A stretch of 64,000 nt of DNA from Synechococcus sp. RS9916 (GTDB lineage Bacteria; Cyanobacteriota; Cyanobacteriia; PCC-6307; Cyanobiaceae), in contig NZ_DS022299.1 in assembly GCF_000153825.1 (NCBI RefSeq), forward strand, positions 2,349,707 to 2,413,706, read 5' to 3'. Position numbers and translations under genes: made by a program. Below are positions 23,848 through 33,714 of the stretch, piece by piece. How positions within the stretch are numbered: position 1 is the first letter of the stretch; each line of letters starts with the position of its first letter. The notes below the pieces were generated by a model. The model ran no database searches and was not told the DNA's origin. It saw nothing but the letters and a program-made list of their open reading frames with translations.

Positions 23848-24615
23848 ATGTCTGAATCAATCTCCCCGTCAATTTCCGCCGTTCGCGATCTGCGCGGTGC
23901 CAGTTGTGGACCGGTGGCAGGCGCTGCTGAAGGTGCACCTGCCGTTACCACTGATCTGAGTGAGAACGTGATTCTCACCAGCCTGGATGACCTTCACAAC
24001 TGGGCCCGTCTGAGCAGCCTTTGGCCCCTGCTCTACGGCACGGCCTGTTGCTTCATCGAATTTGCGGCGCTGATTGGATCACGCTTCGACTTTGACCGGT
24101 TTGGTCTGGTTCCGCGCAGTTCCCCCCGTCAGGCCGATCTGTTGATCGTGGCTGGAACGGTCACGATGAAGATGGCGCCAGCGCTTGTGCGTCTCTATGA
24201 GCAGATGCCTGAGCCCAAATATGTAATCGCCATGGGTGCTTGCACGATCACCGGAGGGATGTTCAGTGCCGATTCCACTACTGCTGTTCGGGGCGTCGAC
24301 AAGCTGATTCCCGTCGATCTGTACCTCCCCGGATGCCCTCCCCGTCCAGAGGCCATTTTTGATGCGGTGATCAAGCTGCGCAAAAAGGTCTCCAATGAGT
24401 CGGTCAGCGATCGGCGCCAGCTGCAACAGACCCATCGCTATTGCACCGTCAAGCACGCCATGACGCCTGTCGAGCCGATTGTCACCGGTGCTTATTTGCA
24501 GGCGGAGACGCAGATCGCAGCTTTGAAGCCTGGTGCTGGACTGGCGATGCCGTCCTTGTCCGATACCGCCAACACCGCTGCCGAGCCAGCGTCAACTGAC
24601 TCCTCCGCATCTTGA
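23848..24615 (+). CDS. ndhK: NAD(P)H-quinone oxidoreductase subunit K
   Basis: 255 residues. NuoB-type subunit with the [4Fe-4S] cluster N2 ligands: the GTACCFIE pair, then [10 protein letters not shown] and PGCPPRPE. A Ser/Pro-rich N-terminus (1-35) and a 45-residue Ala/Thr-rich C-terminal tail are lineage-specific. It lies in the peripheral arm of NDH-1. It is followed by ndhJ after 11 bp. Confidence 0.97.
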   Translation: MSESISPSISAVRDLRGASCGPVAGAAEGAPAVTTDLSENVILTSLDDLHNWARLSSLWPLLYGTACCFIEFAALIGSRFDFDRFGLVPRSSPRQADLLIVAGTVTMKMAPALVRLYEQMPEPKYVIAMGACTITGGMFSADSTTAVRGVDKLIPVDLYLPGCPPRPEAIFDAVIKLRKKVSNESVSDRRQLQQTHRYCTVKHAMTPVEPIVTGAYLQAETQIAALKPGAGLAMPSLSDTANTAAEPASTDSSAS

Positions 24616-24626
24616 GCTGATTCGTC

Positions 24627-25181
24627 ATGAGTGAGACCCCGAAAGCTTCGGCTCAAAAGCCTGCCGACGACAATTTGCCCGCAGCTCCTGAGCGCGGCCC
24701 TGTGAGCCAGTGGCTTCAGCAACAGGGCTTTGACCATGAGCTGTTGCCAGCCGACCATCTGGGTGTGGAAACCATCGGAGTCGATCCTGTATTCCTTCCA
24801 GTGATTGCCGCAGCACTCAAAGGAAACGGCTTCGATTACCTCCAGTGCCAAGGCGGTTACGACGAAGGTCCTGGCGCTCACCTGGTTTGCTTTTATCACC
24901 TCGTCGCCATGGCAGAAGTGACGGAGGGCAAGACCGACGCTGTGCGCGAAGTGCGAGTGAAGGTGTTCCTGCCCCGAGATGGAGAACCTTCTCTCCCCAG
25001 TCTCTACGGTCTGTTCCGTGGTGCTGATTGGCAAGAGCGAGAAACGTTCGACATGTTTGGCATCCGCTTCGATGGACACCCCCATCCCAAGCGTCTGCTC
25101 ATGCCTGAAGATTGGAAGGGGTGGCCACTGCGCAAAGACTATGTGCAGCCTGATTTCTATGAAATGCAGGACGCCTATTAA
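24627..25181 (+). CDS. ndhJ: NAD(P)H-quinone oxidoreductase subunit J
   Basis: 184 residues. NuoC/30-kDa subunit family with the signature [20 protein letters not shown] (about 139-158) and [10 protein letters not shown] near the C-terminus. Peripheral-arm subunit of NDH-1. Last gene of ndhCKJ, followed directly by a terminator. Confidence 0.97.
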   Translation: MSETPKASAQKPADDNLPAAPERGPVSQWLQQQGFDHELLPADHLGVETIGVDPVFLPVIAAALKGNGFDYLQCQGGYDEGPGAHLVCFYHLVAMAEVTEGKTDAVREVRVKVFLPRDGEPSLPSLYGLFRGADWQERETFDMFGIRFDGHPHPKRLLMPEDWKGWPLRKDYVQPDFYEMQDAY

Positions 25182-25205
25182 GGCCTCAGCCTTGTGAGTG
25201 ATGCG

Positions 25206-25233
25206 CCCGTGATCATTCGGTCACGGGTTTTTT
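25206..25233 (+). terminator. Terminator of ndhCKJ
   Basis: Stem CCCGTGA (25206-25212) and TCACGGG (25221-25227), 8-base loop, then six T (25228-25233). It lies 25 bp after the ndhJ stop. Confidence 0.88.
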
Positions 25234-25254
25234 GATCGTATTCATTCGCTTTGT

Positions 25255-26685
25255 TCAGCTGGCGAGCGACTGTTTGTCGGTTTTGTGTCTTCGGTAGAAG
25301 CGCATCACGCCTAAAGCGAGGCTCCTGGGGTCGTGCCTGAGGGTGGCGGTTGGGCGGCTGCCTTGCAGCGGGGCTTCCATTACCTCATACCCCTCTTGTT
25401 GCAAATCGCGGCGGTTGCAGATCACGGGCTCGGCCCCGCGCGATCGGTAATGGGAAATGAGAGGCGAATCGGGGAGTTCTTCCTGGGCGAGAACGGCTGT
25501 GAATAGACGCTTGCTGACCCCAAGGCTGGCCAGCTGAGCCTCGATTGCCCGCAGGTGACCACTCACGTCCAGTCCATCGGTCTCACCCGGCTGGGTCATC
25601 AAGTTGCAGATGTAGAGCCGGGGCGCTCGGCTGCGTTGGATGGCGGTCACCAGCTCCGGCACCAGCAAATTCGGGAGCAGAGAGGTGTAGAGACTTCCGG
25701 GCCCAAGGAGGATGAGATCGGCGTGAGCGATCGCTTCGAGCGCGCGCGGTAGGGCCGGCGGTTGTTCTGGAAGGCAGCCAAGTCGAACGATCGGGCTCGG
25801 AGCATGGCCGATGGCTGATTCCCCCTCAATGCGCTGACCGTTTTCCAGTTCGGCCCACAGCCGCACATCCACGTTCGTGGCCGGCACCACCTGGCCCTGC
25901 ACCGCCAGCACCCGACTGGACGCGGTAATCGCTGTTTCCAGGCTGCCGGTGATGGCCGTGAGCGCTGAGAGGAACAGGTTGCCGAAGCTGTGGCCCTCGA
26001 GCCCGCCGCCCGCTGCGAAGCGGTATTGAAACAACCGCGTCAGCAGGGGCTCTTCGGTGGAGAGGGCGGCAAGGCAGTTGCGGATGTCGCCTGGAGGTAG
26101 CACTCCCAGCTCACGGCGCAGAACGCCACTGCTGCCACCGTCATCTGCCACGGTGACGATGGCGGTGATGTTGGAGCTGTAGCGCTTCAGGCCGCTCAGC
26201 AAGGTGGAGAGGCCTGTGCCTCCGCCGATGGCCACGATGTTGGGGCCACGGTTCAGACGACTTTTGGCCCGCAGTGCATCCACCAGCACGGTGTCTTTTT
26301 CTGGTGCTAAAGCCTGTTGGATCGACCCGAAGCTGCGGCTTTGGCCCCAGAGCAGCAGGCCGATGCCAATCAGCACCACCAGTGGGCCAGTGATGCCCCG
26401 CGGCAGCACCCGTGTGATCCAGCCCAGTGACTCCTGGATGGCCCACAGGGTCCAGTAGATCGGTTGCAAGTCGGCCCATACGGCAGCGCCCAGCAGGGCG
26501 AGTACTAGGCCGATGCCGGAGGTGAGCAGCCAGCGCTTCACCACGAGCCCGGGTTGCAGCCAGCGCACGGCTCGGCGAGAGCGATCCATCAGATCCCGTT
26601 GCCGCTCAGCCTGAAGCGTGCGCAGGTGATCGCGACGACTGCGGCGTCGCGACCTGGGCTGGGGCGGAGGGGGCGACGAACTCAA
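25255..26685 (-). CDS. YvcK/CofD-like (gluconeogenesis factor family) membrane-anchored protein
   Basis: 476 residues if the TTG at 26685 is used; the next ATG at 26589 gives 444. The frame runs on to 26826, but that part overlaps the divergent ABC gene. Two hydrophobic spans lie in the N-terminal quarter, a cyanobacterial feature, followed by the YvcK domain: NIVAIGGGTGLSTLLSGLK, VTVADDGGSSGVLRRE, PPGDIRNCLAAL, EGHSFGNLFLSAL and LGPGSLYTSLLPNLLV. YvcK proteins bind UDP-sugars and influence cell shape and carbon metabolism. The specific role here is unknown. Confidence 0.9.
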   Translation of the reverse strand: MSSSPPPPQPRSRRRSRRDHLRTLQAERQRDLMDRSRRAVRWLQPGLVVKRWLLTSGIGLVLALLGAAVWADLQPIYWTLWAIQESLGWITRVLPRGITGPLVVLIGIGLLLWGQSRSFGSIQQALAPEKDTVLVDALRAKSRLNRGPNIVAIGGGTGLSTLLSGLKRYSSNITAIVTVADDGGSSGVLRRELGVLPPGDIRNCLAALSTEEPLLTRLFQYRFAAGGGLEGHSFGNLFLSALTAITGSLETAITASSRVLAVQGQVVPATNVDVRLWAELENGQRIEGESAIGHAPSPIVRLGCLPEQPPALPRALEAIAHADLILLGPGSLYTSLLPNLLVPELVTAIQRSRAPRLYICNLMTQPGETDGLDVSGHLRAIEAQLASLGVSKRLFTAVLAQEELPDSPLISHYRSRGAEPVICNRRDLQQEGYEVMEAPLQGSRPTATLRHDPRSLALGVMRFYRRHKTDKQSLAS

Positions 26686-26759
26686 CGGCTGGGCAGCTTT
26701 GGCGGTGTCACGGGAACTGTACGGAAGTTGCCCAGATCCACCACCCCTCTTGCAAAACC

Positions 26760-27608
26760 ATGCAGGATGGGCATGAAGCCCTGCGAAACGATCGCGTGCA
26801 GAGCCTTGCGGCCCCATCCACTCCATCTGCGCTAACGCCGGTCGTTGAGATGCGTGATCTCACCATGCAGTGGGGACCTCGTCCCGTGCTCGATCGCGTC
26901 AATTTGAGGATGGAGCCGGGAGAGCGGTTGGCGGTGGTGGGGCCTTCCGGAGCCGGTAAGTCGACGGTGCTGCGCCTGTTGGCAGGTCTGCAGATGCCCA
27001 CCTCTGGTGCACTGTCGTTGTTTGGCGAACCCCAGCAGTACCTGCGCCTTGATCAGCGCCATCCCCAGGATGTGCGTCTGGTGTTTCAGAACCCAGCCCT
27101 CTTGGCGTCGCTCACGGTGGAGGAGAACGTGGGTTTTCTCCTGATGCGCCTTGGGCGCTTCAAGCCCCGTCAGATCCGGGAACGGGTGATGGCCTGTCTG
27201 GAAGCAGTGGGCCTTCACGATGTTGCTGACAAGTATCCCGGTCAGCTCAGTGGCGGCATGCAGAAGCGCGTCAGCTTTGCCCGCGCTTTGATTGATGATC
27301 CCGACCGGGGTGAAGCCGCCATGCCGCTCATGCTCTACGACGAGCCCACGGCCGGACTTGATCCGGTGGCCTGCACCCGGATCGAAGATTTAATTGTCAA
27401 GACCACGGAGGTAGCGAAGGGCTGCTCCGTTGTGGTGAGCCATGTGCACAGCACGATTGAGCGCACCGCTGAACGTGTGGTGCTGCTCTACGGCGGGCAG
27501 CTGCGGTGGGATGGGTCGATCGATGACTATCGCCGTACTGACAATCCTTATGTCCAACAGTTCAGGACCGGTAACCTGCACGGACCGATGCAACCCAACG
27601 ATCACTAA
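26760..27608 (+). CDS. MlaF-like ABC transporter ATPase (lipid transport)
   Basis: 282 residues from ATG 26760; a GTG at 26796 is also possible. Complete ATPase motifs: Walker A GPSGAGKST, Q-loop VFQNPAL, signature LSGGMQKRV, Walker B LMLYDEPTAGLD and switch His in VVSHVHS. The sequence is of the Mkl/MlaF branch. An MCE-domain gene follows after 5 bp, matching the Mla/TGD lipid transfer systems of Gram-negatives and chloroplasts. No MlaE-type permease is in this window, as usual in cyanobacteria where it lies elsewhere. Confidence 0.9.
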   Translation: MQDGHEALRNDRVQSLAAPSTPSALTPVVEMRDLTMQWGPRPVLDRVNLRMEPGERLAVVGPSGAGKSTVLRLLAGLQMPTSGALSLFGEPQQYLRLDQRHPQDVRLVFQNPALLASLTVEENVGFLLMRLGRFKPRQIRERVMACLEAVGLHDVADKYPGQLSGGMQKRVSFARALIDDPDRGEAAMPLMLYDEPTAGLDPVACTRIEDLIVKTTEVAKGCSVVVSHVHSTIERTAERVVLLYGGQLRWDGSIDDYRRTDNPYVQQFRTGNLHGPMQPNDH

Positions 27609-27613
27609 TTGCT

Positions 27614-28504
27614 ATGCGTCGCAGTGTTAGGGAAGCAATCGTCGGTTTCTCCATCGTTGGAGCGTTGGTTGGCTTTACCGGCACGATGCTGTGGCTGCGC
27701 GGGGAGCGACTGGGGGCAGAAACCTGGACCGTGACGGCCAACTTTGCTGATGCTGCTGGTTTGGCGGAACGCTCGCCGGTCACCTATCGGGGCATCGTCG
27801 TGGGTGTGGTCAAGAAGGTGACGGTGACCCCGGCTGCTGTGCAGGCCGTGCTTGAGCTGGATAACGAGGATCTGCTGCTGCCGATGCCGGTCACGGCCTC
27901 GGTTGGATCGGGTTCGCTGCTCGGTGGGGATGCGCAGGTCAACTTGATCAGTGGTGGCAATGCGGGCTCGATCACTGCTTCGACGCCTGGTCCCAAAACC
28001 TCCCGCTGCCAGGCCGCGGCTGTGCTCTGCGCCGGTGCCACCATTCGCGGTCAGGAGGCTCCAAGCCTCGACACGGTCACGGCCACGATGCAGCGTCTGC
28101 TCCAAGAGGCCGAGGACCAGAAGCTGGTCTCCAGTCTGGTGAATTCCTCCAAGCAGTTCGATGCGGTGGCCAAGGAAGCCAAGACTGTGCTCGAACAGTT
28201 GGGGGTGGAATTGGACCGGGCCTCTCCAGCTATCACCAATCTCAATGCCGCGACGGCGGAAGCGGCCCGGGCCGCGACCCACATCAGCAACATCTCCGCT
28301 GCGCTTGATAATCCCCAAACGGTGTCGGACCTGAAGCAGACCGTGTCCAATGCCCGTTCTCTCACCCAGCGCTTCGATGCGGTGGGTGGAGACATTCAAA
28401 AGCTCACCGATGATCCTGAGTTCATGAAGGCGATTCGCGATGTGGGGATCGGCTTGGGAGCCTTTTTCGAAGAGCTGTATCCGGCCAAGACCAGCAAGCC
28501 TTAA
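27614..28504 (+). CDS. MCE-domain (MlaD-like) substrate-binding protein
   Basis: 296 residues. One N-terminal membrane anchor (AIVGFSIVGALVGFTGTMLWL, about 8-28), then a single MCE domain: ANFADAAGLAERSPVTYRGI (about 43-62), VGVVKKVTV, SVGSGSLLGGDAQVNLI. The C-terminal half is a long helical segment with heptad-like Ala and Leu. With the preceding ATPase it forms the core of an envelope lipid transport system. The start ATG is 5 bp after the ATPase stop. Confidence 0.9.
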   Translation: MRRSVREAIVGFSIVGALVGFTGTMLWLRGERLGAETWTVTANFADAAGLAERSPVTYRGIVVGVVKKVTVTPAAVQAVLELDNEDLLLPMPVTASVGSGSLLGGDAQVNLISGGNAGSITASTPGPKTSRCQAAAVLCAGATIRGQEAPSLDTVTATMQRLLQEAEDQKLVSSLVNSSKQFDAVAKEAKTVLEQLGVELDRASPAITNLNAATAEAARAATHISNISAALDNPQTVSDLKQTVSNARSLTQRFDAVGGDIQKLTDDPEFMKAIRDVGIGLGAFFEELYPAKTSKP

Positions 28505-28584
28505 AAGGCCATGGCTTTCAGGCTTGTGGCACGGTATGGTTCCGCTGCCGCGTCGTAGACGTCACGCTCTCGTGCTCATGACGC

Positions 28585-30777
28585 CTAGGTCACTGTGTTG
28601 ATGGCTTCCATGGCGATGGCCGCAATGGCTTGGTCGCTGGCTTTCGGCAGCTGCACATATTTGCCCCCTGCTGATTCGGCCAGATCTTTGCCCATGCCGC
28701 TGCCAATGAACTTGCGCTCGGTATCAATCACCAGCAGCTTGATGCCCAGCATCCGGTAGCGAGAGGCCACATCCAGCACTTCCTGTTTGAGGTCGGGTTT
28801 GTCCTCGCCCTCCAGTTCGGGTTGGCCCAGCGACGTGCTCAGGGGCACATTGCCGCGCCCGTCGGTGATCGCCACCACCACCACTTGCCCCAGATCCCCT
28901 GTGGCAAGGGCGTTGGCACCCACGCGCGCGGCCTGGGTGAGGCCATGGGCCAGGGGTGATCCGCCGCCGCAGGGCATCGATTCCAGCCGCCGCCGGGCGG
29001 CTGTGATCGAGCGCGTGGGGGGCAGCAGCACTTCAGCCTGATCGCCACGGAAGGGGATCAGGGCCACTTCGTCCCGGTTCTCATAGGCCTCGGTGAGCAA
29101 TCGGATCACGGCCCCTTTGGCGCTTTGCATCCGGTTGAGCGCCATTGATCCGCTCGCATCCACCAGGAAAATCACTAAGGCGCCGGACTGGCGTTGCAGC
29201 AGCTTGGCCCGCAAATCCGACTCCTCCACGATCACGGAACGCTCGGGCTGACGAGCCCGGCGTGCTTTTTGGTAAGGCGCCGCAGCACGAAGGGTTGCGT
29301 CAACCGCAATCCGGCGCACCGGACCGCGGGGAAGAATCGGTTTCACATAACGGCCGCGGCTGTCGCTCAGCACCACCGAGCGGCTGCCGCTGTTGCCACT
29401 CTTGGCCTTGGCCGATGAGAAGAGCAGTAGGTCGGGATCGATCGCCACCGATTCCGGGTCGAGCATGAACTCCTCCGGCACGGAGGGAGGGGCTTCGTCC
29501 TGATCGGCTTCGTCGTCATCGTTGTCTTGCTCGTTGTCGCTGTTGTCGTCGTTGTTGTCTTCGGGTTGCTCGTTGTCGTCCTCGCCGGACCCCTCCGGCG
29601 GTGGTGGTTGATTGTCAGGTTCCTGTTCACCGGATTGGGGCGGTGGGGGTGGATTTTGGTCTTGCGGCGGTGGCGGCTCCATCTGCTCGTCTTGGGGTGG
29701 CAGTTGCAGAGCCCGAGGAGCGATCACCAAGCGCACCGCGACCTGAAGGTCGTCCGCTTCCACCCGGTCGCGGCCACTCAGGGCGGCATGGGCCTTGGCG
29801 ACTCGCACCGCATAGAGCTCGGAGCGGTGTCCTTCCACGCCGCCGCGGATCGCTTCGGTCACCAGGTATTCGATCTGCTCAGTGCTGATCTGCACATCCG
29901 GAAGCCATTGACGGGCCAGCAGCAGCTGAGTCGCGAGGGCTTCGGTTTCCTCACCCCACTTGTCGGCGAAGCTGCGGCTGCACTGACCGTGAGACAGCAC
30001 TGCTTCAGTGATCTCCACGCGTTGCTCGACGCTCACCAGCTGATCGGCCGATAGGGCGATGGCGAAGCGATCGAGCAGGTGATCGCGCACGGCGCCCTCT
30101 TCGGGGTTGTAGGTGGCGATCAGTAGGGGGCGGCAGGGGTGGCTCAGGCTCAGGCCTTCCCGTTCCACCTGGTTTTCACCGCTGCCGACGGCTGCCAGCA
30201 TCAAATTGACGATGCCGTCATCGAGCAGGTTCAACTCATCGACGTAGAGCACACCGCGGTGGGCTTCCGCCAGCAGTCCTGGTTGGAACACGGCTGCGCC
30301 GCTGGAGAGGGAGGCCGCCACATCGACAGCCCCCACCAACCGGTCTTCCGTGATTCCGAGGGGCACCTGCACAAACGGAGCCGGCAGCACCTTGGTGGGT
30401 GGAAGCGCGTCGCTTCCGGTGGCATCGGCGTTGTCCCCCAGCGCCGCGATGCGCCGGCGCGCGTTGTCGTCCCATTCCTCCGGCCGCTGCGGGTCGAGGT
30501 TGCGCCCATGGCTCGGTGGCCCCTCGCCACGATCCACATCGAGGACGTCGATGGGGGGCAGTAGTGCATGCAGGCCCCTGGCCAGCACGGATTTGCCGGT
30601 GCCCCGGCCACCGGCAATGATCACGCCGCCGAGGCCAGGATCCACAGCGGCCAGCAGCAGGGCCAGCTTGAGGGTGCCATGGCCAGTGATCGCTGCCAGG
30701 GGAAAGGCGCGGCTGGCCTGATCCCGGGCCGCACTCCCTGCGACGCCATTCGCTGCGGCCACCCCTCCTGACACCAT
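28585..30777 (-). CDS. chlD: Magnesium chelatase subunit D
   Basis: 730 residues from ATG 30777 ([14 protein letters not shown]); the frame extends to 31062 but that overlaps folK. An AAA+ domain ([17 protein letters not shown]; Walker [10 protein letters not shown]; Walker [13 protein letters not shown]) is followed by an acidic and Pro-rich linker ([19 protein letters not shown], then a run of Asp, Asn and Glu) and a von Willebrand A domain with the MIDAS motif [14 protein letters not shown]. It inserts Mg2+ into protoporphyrin IX with ChlI and ChlH, the first step of chlorophyll synthesis. Divergent from folK with 21 bp between starts. Confidence 0.96.
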   Translation of the reverse strand: MVSGGVAAANGVAGSAARDQASRAFPLAAITGHGTLKLALLLAAVDPGLGGVIIAGGRGTGKSVLARGLHALLPPIDVLDVDRGEGPPSHGRNLDPQRPEEWDDNARRRIAALGDNADATGSDALPPTKVLPAPFVQVPLGITEDRLVGAVDVAASLSSGAAVFQPGLLAEAHRGVLYVDELNLLDDGIVNLMLAAVGSGENQVEREGLSLSHPCRPLLIATYNPEEGAVRDHLLDRFAIALSADQLVSVEQRVEITEAVLSHGQCSRSFADKWGEETEALATQLLLARQWLPDVQISTEQIEYLVTEAIRGGVEGHRSELYAVRVAKAHAALSGRDRVEADDLQVAVRLVIAPRALQLPPQDEQMEPPPPQDQNPPPPPQSGEQEPDNQPPPPEGSGEDDNEQPEDNNDDNSDNEQDNDDDEADQDEAPPSVPEEFMLDPESVAIDPDLLLFSSAKAKSGNSGSRSVVLSDSRGRYVKPILPRGPVRRIAVDATLRAAAPYQKARRARQPERSVIVEESDLRAKLLQRQSGALVIFLVDASGSMALNRMQSAKGAVIRLLTEAYENRDEVALIPFRGDQAEVLLPPTRSITAARRRLESMPCGGGSPLAHGLTQAARVGANALATGDLGQVVVVAITDGRGNVPLSTSLGQPELEGEDKPDLKQEVLDVASRYRMLGIKLLVIDTERKFIGSGMGKDLAESAGGKYVQLPKASDQAIAAIAMEAINTVT

Positions 30778-30798
30778 GAACGTTTCCAGGTCCTTTGC

Positions 30799-31299
30799 GT
30801 GAGCGCCAGTCTCGCTGATCAACCCCGTTGCTTGGCAGTGGCTCTGGGCGCCAATTTGCCCAGTCCGGCGGGTAACCCACGGCAAACCCTGGTGATGGTG
30901 CGCCCACGCCTCGAACAATTGTTCAGGGATTGGGCTTGTGAAACAGCGCGTTGCCGCTGGTCGCCGTTGTTTGACACCGTTCCGGTGGGAGGCCCGATCG
31001 ATCAACCCAGCTATCTCAATGCTGTGGTACTGGTGGACGGTCTTCAGCGAGAGCCGCAGCAAGACGCCGCTCTGGCGCTACTTCAAGCTCTGCATCAGCT
31101 TGAGCGGGAGTACGGACGCGATCGGGGTAAGGAGCAGCGATGGGGGCCCCGCACCCTGGATCTGGATTTCCTGTTTTGGGATGAGTTGCGTTTCGATCAC
31201 CCCCATCTGGTGCTCCCCCATCCCCGGCTCCATCTGCGCAGCTTCGTGCTGGAGCCCTTGCTGGCAGCGATGCAGGGATCTGCGGATTGGTCGCTTTAG
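30799..31299 (+). CDS. folK: 6-hydroxymethyl-7,8-dihydropterin pyrophosphokinase
   Basis: 166 residues from GTG 30799. HPPK fold motifs: [19 protein letters not shown] near the N-terminus, [17 protein letters not shown], and the signature [19 protein letters not shown] with catalytic Asp residues. It catalyses pterin pyrophosphorylation in folate synthesis. Its stop overlaps the stop of the convergent ABC gene by a few bases. Confidence 0.95.
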   Translation: MSASLADQPRCLAVALGANLPSPAGNPRQTLVMVRPRLEQLFRDWACETARCRWSPLFDTVPVGGPIDQPSYLNAVVLVDGLQREPQQDAALALLQALHQLEREYGRDRGKEQRWGPRTLDLDFLFWDELRFDHPHLVLPHPRLHLRSFVLEPLLAAMQGSADWSL

Positions 31300-33071
31300 A
31301 CGTGTTCCGCTGCCTTGGCTTCTCCATCGCGGCCTGGGAGCGTGATCACCTGATCGGCCTGGGCCAGCAGCACGGGATCGTGGCTGCTGACCAGGACCAG
31401 GCGCTTCTGGGCGCGTTCATGGATCACGGTCCTCACGCGTTCAGCTGCAGCGGCATCGAGGAAGGCGGTGGGTTCATCCAGCACCTCCACAGGTTTGTCG
31501 CGCAGCCAGGCCCGCAGGAGTCCCAGGCGATGAATCTCTCCGCCCGAGAACGGGTCCTGCGCCAGCGCCATGGGGGCGTCCAGGCCGCCATCGCGTTGCA
31601 AGAGGTGGTCTAAGCCAAGTCGCTCGAGCCAAGGGAGGAGACGGGTGTCGTCGAGCTGGCCACCGAGCAGCAGGTTGTCGTGAAGGCTGGCTTCAAACAG
31701 CACGGCGTTCTGAGGGGCGTAGGCAATCAATTGGTGCAGCTGTTGTGCACCTGCCAGACCGGCCAGCTCCCAGATTTGATCTCCCTGCTGGATCGACCAC
31801 CGGCTGTCGCTTTCTTTCAGCAGGCCGCAGAGCTGATCCAGGCAACTGGTTTTCCCGCAACCCGAAGGTCCCGTGATCGCGATCAGGCGCCCTGGTTCAA
31901 GCTGCACGCTGGAGCCAGGCGTTGTCTCGTCTGGAGTTGTCTGGGTTTCGCTCTGTTGGCCTGCGCCGAGATCGCGCCAGTGGAACAGGTCCCAAGGGGA
32001 TGCGCTCAGATGTTCAAGCTCTTGCTCCGATAAGGCCACACCACTGGGTTTGTCAGAAACGGGTTGCAACTGCTCCCGTCGCCGCCGCAGGGCTTCGTAG
32101 CCCGGCAAGTTGCCGAGGCAGAGGCGGCGAGCTTGCACCACTGCACTGAGGGACACTCCGGCGCGGTAAGCCAACACCAGGGTGGTGGTAAGCACGTCGG
32201 CCTTGAGCCCATCACCCTGCAGCAGCATCCAGAGGCCGGCGATGGCCACCACCAGGGTGTCGCGCCAGGCGGTGTAGCCGGCGCGCCGGCGCACCCGTTC
32301 CCGCAGCAGCCAGCGTCCTTCGGCCGTTTCCTTGGCAAAGCGTTCCAGGAGCCAAGGCTCCGCAGCCGCTGCACGCACCGCCTTCAGGCCATGCAGTCCA
32401 TCCCCCACCGTGCGCTGCAGGGCGGCATTCAGGCGACTCTGAATGCGTCCAAGGCTCCAGCTGCCGGAGCGTTGCAGCAGGGCGGCGACGGCTGTGGCCA
32501 CCAGCGCAAGCAACAGGGGCCAGGCGGCCGCGCGCCCCACCACCAACACGCTGGTGAGGTAGATCCCCAAGGCCAGCAGTGCCTGTCCCATGCGCACCGC
32601 CTGATCCAGGCCCAGGGCTGTGCGATTGATGTCGACCATTAACAGGGCCAGCAGATCGCCCCGGCCGATTTGCTCCAGTTGGGCGGCGGAGGCGGCGAAG
32701 ACGCGATGCAGCAGTTGTTGACGCAGTCGATCGGTAAACCCTGAGCGCAGTCGTTCACGACTGATGGCGACTCGCGCCTGAATCAGGCCGCGCAGCAGGA
32801 TTAACCCCACCAGCACAGCCAGGCTGGTGGCCAGGGGCCAGGTCTCTGCCAGGGGTAGAGCGACGGTTGAAGATGTGCCCGCGCCCAGGAGCAGGGAGAC
32901 GGCGAGTCCGAGTCCGGCGATGTCGAGCAGGCTGCTCATGGTGCTGAGCAAACTCAACAGGGCCAGATGGCGCCATCCGGCTTCCACAGCCAAGGCCTTC
33001 AGCAACTGCACTTGCTTCTGGCGGGGCAGCAGGCGTGGTGGGCTCGGGGTCGGGGTCCGGGAAGTGTTCAC
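31296..33071 (-). CDS. ABC exporter, fused membrane and ATP-binding domains
   Basis: About 591 residues from GTG 33071 (VNTSRTPTPSPPRLL); GTG 33089 is an alternative and the frame runs to 33158 into the Nudix gene. The N-terminal half holds about five to six membrane spans of the type I exporter fold. The C-terminal half has Walker A GPSGCGKTS, Q-loop AYAPQNAVLF, signature FSGGEIHRL and Walker B PVEVLDEPTAFLD with HDPVLL switch. The substrate is unknown; the sequence resembles lipid or peptide exporters of the MsbA/CydD type. An insertion of about 30 residues precedes the ATPase domain. Confidence 0.85.
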   Translation of the reverse strand: MNTSRTPTPSPPRLLPRQKQVQLLKALAVEAGWRHLALLSLLSTMSSLLDIAGLGLAVSLLLGAGTSSTVALPLAETWPLATSLAVLVGLILLRGLIQARVAISRERLRSGFTDRLRQQLLHRVFAASAAQLEQIGRGDLLALLMVDINRTALGLDQAVRMGQALLALGIYLTSVLVVGRAAAWPLLLALVATAVAALLQRSGSWSLGRIQSRLNAALQRTVGDGLHGLKAVRAAAAEPWLLERFAKETAEGRWLLRERVRRRAGYTAWRDTLVVAIAGLWMLLQGDGLKADVLTTTLVLAYRAGVSLSAVVQARRLCLGNLPGYEALRRRREQLQPVSDKPSGVALSEQELEHLSASPWDLFHWRDLGAGQQSETQTTPDETTPGSSVQLEPGRLIAITGPSGCGKTSCLDQLCGLLKESDSRWSIQQGDQIWELAGLAGAQQLHQLIAYAPQNAVLFEASLHDNLLLGGQLDDTRLLPWLERLGLDHLLQRDGGLDAPMALAQDPFSGGEIHRLGLLRAWLRDKPVEVLDEPTAFLDAAAAERVRTVIHERAQKRLVLVSSHDPVLLAQADQVITLPGRDGEAKAAEHV

Positions 33072-33142
33072 GCCTGCGTTGGGAGACACAAACGATCCTG
33101 CACTCCAGCCGCCATGCTGGTCGCCTTTGCTGCCCTGCCCCC

Positions 33143-33703
33143 ATGGCTCCGCTGCCACCCCCTGAGCGGTTCCAGTTGCTGGAGACGATTGAAAGCGTGG
33201 ATTCGCGCAAGATTCGCTTCGAGCGCAATCGCATCAAGTTGCCGATGGGCGTGGAAGGCACCTTCGGCATCATTCGCCATCCCGGGGCCTCATTGGCGGT
33301 GCCGATCACCGACGACGGCCAGGTCGTCCTCCTACGTCAGTACCGCTTTGCCGTGCAGGCCCGCTTGCTGGAATTCCCCGCTGGCACCCTCGAAGACGGC
33401 GAGGATCCGCTCGAATCGATGCAGCGCGAGTTGGGTGAAGAGGCGGGCTACAGCGCGTCCCGTTGGGATGCACTCGGCCCGATGCTGCCGTGTCCTGGCT
33501 ACTCCGATGAGGTGATTCATTGCTTCCTGGCTCGGGAGCTCACGCCGTTGGAGAACCCACCTGCCGGTGATGACGATGAAGACCTTGAGGTGGTGCAGAT
33601 GAGCCCCGCCGAGCTCGATGCAGCCCTGGCATCCGGTGAGGAATGGCTGGATGGCAAGAGCGTCACCGCTTGGTTCCGGGCCAAGCAGTTGTTGGGTCTT
33701 TGA
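33143..33703 (+). CDS. Nudix hydrolase, ADP-ribose pyrophosphatase-like
   Basis: 186 residues from ATG 33143. Full Nudix box GTLEDGEDPLESMQRELGEE (about 79-98, consensus G5xE7xREUxEExGU). The upstream VLLRQYRFAVQARLLEFPAG is typical of ADP-ribose pyrophosphatases. It hydrolyses a nucleoside diphosphate linked to another moiety. The photolyase gene follows after 11 bp, a common neighbour in marine Synechococcus. Confidence 0.88.
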   Translation: MAPLPPPERFQLLETIESVDSRKIRFERNRIKLPMGVEGTFGIIRHPGASLAVPITDDGQVVLLRQYRFAVQARLLEFPAGTLEDGEDPLESMQRELGEEAGYSASRWDALGPMLPCPGYSDEVIHCFLARELTPLENPPAGDDDEDLEVVQMSPAELDAALASGEEWLDGKSVTAWFRAKQLLGL

Positions 33704-33714
33704 GTTGCACCGTC

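Noticed and set aside
30778-31062. Upstream extension of the chlD reading frame
   Set aside because: This stretch overlaps the divergent folK gene, has no ChlD similarity, and the downstream ATG at 30777 gives a normal subunit.
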